This document shows positions 57,601 through 64,000 of a stretch of 64,000 nucleotides of DNA, piece after piece. The notes beneath the pieces are model-generated. The model searched no databases, was not told where the DNA came from, and saw only the letters and a list, made by a program, of their open reading frames with translations. The translations under genes and the position numbers were made by a program. Positions within the stretch are counted from its first letter, which is position 1. Each line of letters begins with the position of its first letter. Location: NCBI GenBank assembly GCA_032622095.1, contig CP136065.1:92325343-92389342 (forward strand), written 5' to 3'. The DNA is from Siphonodentalium dalli (Eukaryota; Mollusca; Scaphopoda; Gadilida; Siphonodentaliidae).

Positions 57601-58724
57601 AGCGCATGATAAGTAACAAACTGGACTACAAATGCTTACAATTGCAGCATCGCATGCATCCCGATATTTCAGTTCTAATGCGTCATATATATCCTGACCT
57701 GGTCGACCATGACATTGTGAAGTGTTATGGTGATGTCAAGGGTGTCCGAAGCAACCTGTTCTTTGTACATCACACAGAATTTGAAGAAAGCGACGAAGAA
57801 ACTCGAAGCCATGCTAATCGACACGAGGCAGCGTTTATTGCTGAGTTTTTCCATTATCTCACAAAGCAGGGGTATTCCGAGAGCCAAATCACAATACTTG
57901 CAGCCTACTCGGGCCAAGAGCAACTTATCAGGAAAATGTTGCCCAGAAACGACTTCGCAGATCTCAGGATTACAACAGTGGACAACTTCCAAGGAGAGGA
58001 GAACGACATTATATTACTCTCACTTGTCAGAAGTAACCCAGAAGGAAAAGTTGGCTTTCTGAAGGAGGACAATCGGGTATGCGTTGCCTTATCACGTGCA
58101 AAATGTGGGCTGTATGTCATGGGCAACTTTGAACAACTTAGCAAGATCAGTCCACTCTGGGGACAAATTGGACAAACTTTCCAAGAAAAGGGTTGCTTTG
58201 GCAGCGCTCTGAAACTGGTTTGTTCTAACCACCCAAAAGATGGTGAAATCTTGGTTTCTAATGGCAAGGAATTCTCCAGAATGGTTCCTGATGGTGGGTG
58301 TATCAAGATGTGTGGCTTCCGACTCGACTGTGGTCATGCTTGCCGACTTCATTGTCATCCCTTCGACAATCAACATGAGACATACCGCTGCGAACAACCA
58401 TGTGGGAAGGCATGCCCCCAAGGGCACAAATGCCAGAAGCGTTGCTGTGCCCCATGTGGAGACTGCATGGTGTTGATTCCCACAGTTATGCCAAGGTGCG
58501 GCCATGATCAGAGAATCCCTTGCTCTACTGATAAAAACCGGTTCTCTTGCCAAGCAGATTGTCCTCGTGAACTGCGATGTGGCCACCCTTGCTCAAACAG
58601 TTGCGGTAAACCCCATACACATGTGGAGTGCTACCATGTAATCACAAAGAAATTCACAAAGTGTGGACATGACTGCCAGGTATTATGCGGTGAGCAGTTA
58701 CCGTTGCGATGCCCCCTATGCTGA
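54612..58724 (+). CDS. ZNFX1-like UPF1-type helicase with NFX1 zinc fingers
   Basis: A 1370-residue single-exon reading frame. Residues 1-95 are polar and low-complexity (acidic SEDSSDEDD, then basic and serine-rich). 100-270 look helical, the ARM-like region of ZNFX1. About 300-345 hold the family motif around NLDHYLDIQFRLLKEDF. The SF1 helicase core follows: Walker A GPPGTGKT at ~595-602, Walker B VVVEEAAE at ~944, GDHKQLRP at ~970, QHRMHP at ~1012, DNFQGEEND at ~1124 and VALSRAK at ~1158. Residues ~1234-1370 are Cys/His-rich with NFX1-type spacing (CGHACRLHC, CGHPCSNSC, CGHDCQVLC).

Family members are RNA helicases: a mitochondrial dsRNA sensor in mammals and a germ-granule small-RNA inheritance factor in nematodes. 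Vertebrate ZNFX1 is ~1900 residues; this one stops right after CPLC and has no RZ-type finger. The start at 54612 is preferred because a splice acceptor lies just upstream. Orthology versus lineage-specific paralogy is not decided. Confidence 0.93.
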   Translation: MDLRGKKGEMSIQRTLRNLGGDSEDSSDEDDHTGIRTGNPSLNAPPRQQRRVVSSDMTYTGGRGIRRPGNQRGTRSNGSSYTSRTHQSQNRAANRNKKAPMDERLFTSLLQKEPPEVALELGSREEELLNILNQQWSVYAGNTCVKTDRILGVLAIACKCESAAEHLIKILVALNQSAFLKTTLSNYIIDEYSTVGSRKVTSLHNTMENLLVVIRTLLLRIPSSVTTVFGVIELVSQFSHQSTEEIRAALIEVKELGKAAFAKYGEEVVNKDNKNKDMDPPSDFRELSIFPSMDDFKDDKEPFLRANKAKGRYDNLDHYLDIQFRLLKEDFLCPLREGICEYRESVETGENIGGRFQKIRVYTGVHVVCPSCTNDGVAYRLKFDSNLTYVNWATTRRLMFGSLVCLSEDGFQTLIFGTVTKSGPELLAMGLVDVRCYGDANILSMSMKYDMVETTAYFEAYRHVLSGLRNTYPGHLPMEEHIVACKTDVAPPAYLANGTIFDLRPLFDTDIIIKKTTTEQDTAISDLLASCGIHDFHRPTQQNIEGNFSTESSCVRAIDILVPSEWPSADLLRLDASQMDAFQQAMTHNIAMIQGPPGTGKTYLGLKIMKTLLYNKDVWADDTGGKKENKPILIVCYTNHALDQFLEGISKFYEGDIVRVGGRSKSEIVKEFALAKYRNKFRGKIPQPYYIHSLNMRIKVMELKAQIHSLSLSMVMARNHILHERTLRAVMGHHFTSIKNEDRCRFNMEGYLAPWLGLQNDVGELYTSSSHGRGQDLSEVEEYVSVIQSTIDQRLVDEGEEKQHDIFDATLPPDFIIAFNTVKKREKPKGKKRQYSVEDYVLWHLNDPARMTAREASGVLDVWTMSIERRWKLYKYWVDRYCEKLSEILHPLKERYQELAELYIEAQNQSDREILKTASIIGMTTTGAAKYQGVLRDIGPKIVVVEEAAEVLESHIITAISPSCEHLILIGDHKQLRPNPTTFKLARDYNFDISLFERMISNKLDYKCLQLQHRMHPDISVLMRHIYPDLVDHDIVKCYGDVKGVRSNLFFVHHTEFEESDEETRSHANRHEAAFIAEFFHYLTKQGYSESQITILAAYSGQEQLIRKMLPRNDFADLRITTVDNFQGEENDIILLSLVRSNPEGKVGFLKEDNRVCVALSRAKCGLYVMGNFEQLSKISPLWGQIGQTFQEKGCFGSALKLVCSNHPKDGEILVSNGKEFSRMVPDGGCIKMCGFRLDCGHACRLHCHPFDNQHETYRCEQPCGKACPQGHKCQKRCCAPCGDCMVLIPTVMPRCGHDQRIPCSTDKNRFSCQADCPRELRCGHPCSNSCGKPHTHVECYHVITKKFTKCGHDCQVLCGEQLPLRCPLC
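58686..58695 (+). promoter_or_regulatory. Possible cryptic 5' splice donor near the stop codon
   Basis: ATGCG|GTGAGC at 58689/58690 is a fair donor match 35 bp before the TGA. If used, the last 11 residues would be replaced by a downstream exon. No such exon was recognised in the 5 kb that follow, so the unspliced stop is the simpler reading. Confidence 0.25.
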
Positions 58725-58904
58725 TTTCTTAAAGTAGAGAGCTGTTTCTTTCGTTGGTATATATTAGATGCATTCTTCACTTGTTATGAGAATATTTATC
58801 CAATGTATAATCAGTTTTTATTTGTTTCAATTTGTTGAACACTGACATATTTTGATTGCTTTATTATGCCCCCATCTCTGCATTATAACTAACATTATTA
58901 ACTA
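58725..58904 (+). other. Probable 3' UTR of the helicase gene
   Basis: AT-rich and non-repetitive. No AATAAA lies in the first 180 bp. The first AATAAA occurs at ~59174, inside the palindrome that follows, so the transcript may run into that palindrome. Confidence 0.4.
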
Positions 58905-59670
58905 GATATGACATTTTTGCCCAGAACAGCCTGTTATCAAGCTATGTGAATATCGCTTCAATTGCCCTTAAACCGAGCGATATTGTTTTGCGACATCAGC
59001 AATCCATATAATATTGTTTACAACATCACTAATCCGAGTAATATTGTTTTACGACATCACCCAGTTCCATAACTCAACTTCACTGTTAAGCAATGTGCAG
59101 ATATCAATTTTTGTTACGTCACTCATTTGAAAGAGTTGTCGATCTTACACTGTTACTAAAAGGCGATCTAATTAATAAATAGGATATTACTTGGTTGGTT
59201 TGATATTATAGGCGTGATATCAGCCCTCGATAACCTCATATCAGCCTTCGACCTTCGGTCACCTCGGGATGATATTGGGCCTAATATCAAACCAACCAAG
59301 TAATATCCTCTAATTATTAATTAGATATAACATTTTTGTCCAGAATAGCATGTTATCGAACTAGGCCAATATCGCCTTAAACCGAGTACATGCAATATCA
59401 ATTTGCGACATACATCTCCAATCTGAGTAATATGGATTTAAGACATGCCGAAAATCTACTTCACTTGTAGTATCCATTTTTTTGTGATGTCACTCATATG
59501 AAAGATGCGATCTGATTAATAAATGGGATATTACTTGGTTGGTTTCATATTATTGGCCAGATATCAGCCCTCGGTAACCTCACATCAACCTTCGATCTCA
59601 GGCTGATATGAGGTTACCTGGGGCTGATATCAGGCCTATTATAAAACAAACCAAATAATATTCTCTAAGT
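58905..59670. repeat. Duplicated module with two long palindromes
   Basis: The palindromes lie at 59169-59324 and 59509-59668. Each opens GGATATTACTTGGTTGGTTT and closes with its mirror (AAACCAACCAAGTAATATCC in the first). The interior carries ATATCAGCCCTCG and TCGA...TCGG mirror motifs. The upstream parts (GACATTTTTGCCCAGAACAG at ~58910, ACATTTTTGTCCAGAATAGC at ~59328) are also duplicated, so the unit is ~420 bp and present twice. Confidence 0.85.
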
Positions 59671-59874
59671 ATGAACCGTTTGACAGATGTTGGCCTTTGA
59701 TAATTTGATATGAGAAAGACCTGTATTGGGAGGAACAATATCCAGTATACCATCGTTTTGTTCACCACTAGCTAGAGTTATGGACCTTGTTAGACTTGGA
59801 AAACTTTCACTATATTTTTAGTCATCAACTGAACTCATAGCTTGGTGATAGTCAATGGGCAGCTGTTTCCATTT

Positions 59875-60420
59875 TTATGTTTACCCATACCATGTATGGT
59901 AAACATAGTGTCGTTGTCCGGATTGACCACTCGTCGTTCGTCCGTCCGTCCGTCTGTCCGTCCGTAGACACTTCACGTGTAATGCGATAACTCAAACATT
60001 TTCTATCCAATCAGAAGCAAATTTTGTATATGGGTATATCAGCCCAAAATACAGATCGAGTTCGAATTTGGGTTTGATCCGAGTTTTTGTTACAGAGTTA
60101 TGGCCCTTTTTCGACTTAGAATTCACACATTCTGCCATAACTCAAACATTTTTTATCTGATTGGAACCAAATTTGGTATGTGAGTTTCACAGCCCGAAAT
60201 ACAGATCTAGTTCGAATATGGGTTTGATTTATTTTAAAGGAGTTATGACCATTTTTCACCAAAAAAAAATTGGAAAAAAAAATCAATTAAATTTTTTTTT
60301 TTTTTTTAACTTTTATAATAATAATAAAAAAAATGTCATTGACATTGTCATTTGTTTTCATTTAGATATTGATGATTATTATACAAGTTGATAAAAAGAT
60401 TTCCAATGTGTCCCTTTAAT
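59875..60420 (-). mobile_element. Hairpin-ended element with two monomers
   Basis: A hairpin at 59879-59904 (GTTTACC(CA)TACCAT against ATGGTAAAC) is followed by TTCGTCCGTCCGTCCGTCTG. Two ~155-bp units follow (ATAACTCAAACATTTT, CAGCCCAAAATACAGATCGA, GGGTTTGAT). By orientation of the hairpin the element reads on the minus strand. The far end is unclear around 60260-60420, which holds A/T homopolymers. Confidence 0.7.
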
Positions 60421-62169
60421 TTTTTAATTAATTCACCAATTGCATTTGGACTACTTTAATAGCTATTGATAAAGCTATATTATTTTCTGATGTCTCTTAT
60501 GCCAATGTGCAAATAATCTGATAAAGAAGGCTATGGTATCTAATTTAAAATAAGATTCAACAATAAACATCACATGATATTAACAGTAGACTTGGACATC
60601 TGTGCTGCAGAGTTTTATCTTCAGATGGTCTGATATCATTATAATTGTTATTGGTTTAATAGAGGTCAGTGTTCAACATAAACAATTCCTGTGATTTTTT
60701 GACAGCTGTGCTATATAATTGATATTAATGGGTCAGTGGTGAGGTTGCTTATCTGTATACTAGGACACATTATTATTGTAAACTTAAATTGGACTCTCTT
60801 AACCCAAGTATTCCATGTCCAGGTCACACCTACACATTTAACCCACGGACTTGCTGGCTGTGGTGGTTTAGCATTACAGATCCTGTACCAGTGCATTCTC
60901 TTATATAAATGCCAGTGACCCATAAATTCCAATAATTTGTGTTATGTACATTTGTCTATAATAGTACATAACAGTATACTCTATAATTCAACACCAAAAC
61001 TCTCATTTATCCGATCATATTAAATTTTTATCGCCAAGGGATGGGTTAACATCTGCCGATCGTGATCGGCCTCTCGTTAAAATATAGATATAAATTTTTT
61101 TTAAATAAATTTAAATTTCGGTGAGAGTAGGTAATTTACATTGAGATGTCAAAAATTCAAATGCTTTAGCTGCTTGAACACCCTGAAAACAGCCTCGTAT
61201 TGGCTATATATACATGTAACCAAGGCTTTCTGTATTTTTCCATAGACATAGTAATATCACACTAATATTATAGTTTTAATTTACACATTTTCTGCGAAAT
61301 GTCAATAACTTCAATCTGTAATCAAGAGTTATGAGACTGAATTATAAAAATTTGTCATTTGGGCTGATTTGGGCTGAAAAAATCAAAAAAATTACATTTT
61401 TGTGCCATAAAAGCTGTATACCAACCTTTTTGTTAAGGAGTTTCCACACATAGTCTATCTCTGGATGTGGAAAGTTATGACTGAGCTATTCAGAAAACTA
61501 CTTAACTGTTAAGCTAGTACACCAACTGAAGGAATCTATGCTTTCTGAAGACCAAATTAAATTATGCATATTATATTATAACAATAAAAATGTCAATAAG
61601 ATGTTACTATGAAGGACCAGTCCAATGAATACACATGTTGGTGTGCAGGCTTGTATACTCAAGCAGGGAGCAATCAACTTGCAATAGGCCACAATATTAG
61701 AAATAGCTGGTCAAGTGGAGATTTGGCTGTGGACCTATGACCTGAAACTCATCTCAGCCCAAATGTTTGTAATCAGTTAGTGCAAATGGCTGCTCACAAT
61801 TTTCCAGCACACACCTAACATTCTGTTAACGTTCTTGAAACATTGCATGTTGCTCTCACTTAAATAGTTATTCAGACTTTTCACTAGTTCAGATCAGGTA
61901 CTTTTTATTTCCAATCAATTTGTATATTTGCCAAGAACGCTCCTCACAAAATTCACTCAAAAAATATGATCAAAGTCATCTTTTTGACATTTTCTTGCTA
62001 TATAATAAGCATGACATGGTCTTCAGATAGCATAGATTCCTTCACATGGTGTACTGGCTTAACAATTGAGTAGTTTTCTGTATAGGTCCTTTAAACTTTC
62101 CAAATCAGGAGGAGTGGGTGGGGGAGTGTGACACCCTAGCTCCTATATAAAAAAAAAATTATAAGACCA
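60421..62169. other. Gene-free stretch with a MITE C fragment
   Basis: A left-end fragment of MITE C lies at 60838-60907 (TTAACCCACGGACTTGCTGG...CCAGTGCATTCTCTTATAT). TGCCGATCGTGATCGGCC at ~61054 is a short palindrome. Otherwise the sequence looks unique and non-coding. Confidence 0.45.
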
Positions 62170-62460
62170 TTAACCCTTTCATGATGGGAGCTGCGTAGGT
62201 GCAGCATTAAAGATCCTGTGCCAGTGCATTCTCTTATATATGTGAGTATAGGGAGCCTTGCATATATACGAGAATGAACTGGCTGTCAATGTCACGGTAA
62301 ATATTGTTAGGCCAATGCATTCTTTTATATATGCGAGGCTTAATCCTATATGGGATGCCAATGCATTCTCTTATATATGGGAGACTCGCATATATAAGAG
62401 AATGCATTGGCACAGGGTTTTTCACAAAACTTCAGGAAGCTCCAGTCATGGAAGGGTTAA
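62170..62460. mobile_element. MITE family C copy with extra cassette
   Basis: TTAACCCTTTCATGATGGGA at the left and CTCCAGTCATGGAAGGG-TTAA at the right, 291 bp including the TTAA ends. Three hairpin cassettes or parts of them are present (62222-62280, 62318-62350, 62361-62412) rather than two. Confidence 0.88.
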
Positions 62461-62760
62461 TATAAATACATATACCTGTATTCTCAGGCAATTGGAAGTT
62501 TTCCTTGTATGCAAAATTGGATGAGGAACATAGACTTTTTTTATTTTTATTTTTCCAAAAATTCTAGAAAGTTATGATTGTATCAGCTGAGTCGTTATTT
62601 GGTGGGAGAATCCAGATTCAGAATCTGAAACTGATTACTGGGGCGGGGCTAAATCGTGATTACGCAGTTTCTAGGTCAGATTTTGAAATCCACGTGGTTG
62701 TCGGTACTAGGTTTAATGTTGCCCCAGCATCGAAAATTGCTCATGTATTTGACACAAGTA

Positions 62761-64000
62761 TTTATTTTTAGCTCAACTTTACTTTGTAAAGTTTGAGCTA
62801 TTGCCATGGCTTTGTCGTCCGTCGTCCGTGTGTACGTGTGTGCGTGTGTACGTAAGGCGTCAACAATGCAGTCTACAGGTCGTACCTTTGGTCGGATCAT
62901 TATGAAATTTGTCATAGCTGTTGACATCAACATTTAGACCAGAATGATTAATTTTGGGGTCATTCGGTAAAAAAACATGGCCGCCAGTGGCCATCTTGCA
63001 TTTCAAAATTCAATCCATTAGCACGGGCTACAGGGCGTACTGTTTGTCTGATCGTCATGAAATTTGTCATGGATGTTAATATTGACATGTAGATGGGAAC
63101 GAGTAATTTTGGGGTCATTCGGCCCAAAAACATGGCCGCCAGCAGCCATCTTGGATTTTACTCTTTGTATGACTAAATTCTTTAGCACGGGCTACAGGTC
63201 GTACTTTTAGTCTGATCATCATAAAATTTGTCAAGAATGTTAATAATGACATGTAGATGGGAACGAGTCATTTTGGGGTCATTCGGCCAAAAAACATGGC
63301 CGCCAGCAGGCATCTTTGATTTCACTCTTTGTATGACTAAATCCTTTAGCACGGGCTACAGGTCGTACCTTTAGTCCGATCATCATAAAATTTGTCATGG
63401 CTGTTGAAATTGGAATGTAGATGGGAACGAGTCATTTTGGGGTCATTCGGACAAAAAACATGGCCGCTAGCGGCCATCTTGGATTTCAAAATTCAATCCA
63501 TTAGCACGGGCCACAGGTCGTACTGTTCGTCTGATCATCATGAAATTTGTCATGGATGTTAATATTGACATGTAGATGGGAACGAGTAATTTTGGGGTCA
63601 TTCGGCCAAAAAACATGGCCGCCAGCAGCCATCTTGGATTTTACTCTTTGTATGACTAAATCCTTTAGCACGGGCTACAGGTCGTACTTTTAGTCTGATC
63701 ATCATAAAATTTGTCAAGAATGTTAATAATGACATGTAGATGGGAACGAGTCATTTTGGGGTCATTCGGCCAAAAAACATGGCCGCCAGCAGGCATCTTT
63801 GATTTCACTCTTTGTATGACTAAATCCTTTAGCACGGGCTACAGGTCGTACCTTTAGTCCGATCATCATAAAATTTGTCATGGCTGTTGAAATTGGAATG
63901 TAGATGGGAACGAGTCATTTTGGGGTCATTCGGACAAAAAACATGGCCGCCAGCGGCCATCTTGGATTTCAAAATTCAATCCATTAGCACGGGCCACAGG
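62761..64000 (+). mobile_element. Satellite-cored hairpin-ended element, runs off window
   Basis: Hairpin at 62770-62799 (same as 51553-51582), CGTCCGTCGTCCGTG, a GT-rich stretch, then monomers of ~160 bp like those at 51.6-53.4 kb. From ~63000 three monomers form a higher-order unit of ~483 bp that is repeated almost perfectly (e.g. 63185 and 63668). It continues past the right edge. Confidence 0.88.

Noticed and set aside
58092-58586. Minus-strand frame of 164 codons and others opposite the helicase gene
   Set aside because: Antisense shadows of a strongly supported coding exon.

Overview
The window looks like nuclear DNA from an animal, most likely a bivalve mollusc. It is AT-rich and holds one long open coding exon. 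The rest is packed with short inverted-repeat (MITE-like) elements, foldback elements and satellite-cored repeats. Several repeats end in a strong hairpin next to an ACGG/CCGT tetranucleotide tract, the layout known from bivalve 'pearl'/CvE-type repeats. That, plus a ZNFX1-like helicase in one big exon, is the basis for the bivalve call. Metazoan is near certain; the class is an inference.

The only convincing gene is at 54612-58724 (+): a 1370-residue UPF1-like superfamily-1 helicase with NFX1-type zinc fingers, of the ZNFX1 family (RNA surveillance and antiviral defence in animals). A 3' splice site lies just upstream, so the start is probably preceded by a 5' UTR intron. The protein ends inside or right after the zinc-finger block and is shorter than vertebrate ZNFX1.

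Layout. 1-15 kb: inverted-repeat elements of several families, some interrupted by others. 15.4-19.8 kb: a large GC-rich foldback element of 180-bp satellite monomers in two opposed arms, inserted into an older palindromic repeat. 20-27 kb: clustered TTAA-flanked MITEs with two nested TTAA insertions, plus a duplicated segment that preserves empty sites. 28-35 kb: satellite-cored, hairpin-ended elements nested up to four deep. 35-45 kb: more TTAA and 8-bp-TSD elements, including a second foldback with 21-bp repeat arms. 45.9-51.2 kb: a 1.75-kb segment in three tandem copies. 51.4-53.7 kb: a palindromic element split by a satellite-cored element. 54-59 kb: the helicase gene and flanks. 59-64 kb: paired palindromes, another hairpin-ended element, a MITE and a satellite array running off the right edge.

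Target-site duplications read directly from the sequence fall into classes: TA (mariner-like), TTAA (piggyBac-like), TAA (Harbinger-like), 7-8 bp (hAT-like) and about 10 bp (the large foldback). No intact transposase or reverse transcriptase was recognised, so these all appear non-autonomous. No tRNA, rRNA or CRISPR array was recognised. Repeat families are given working letters (A-G) used only here.
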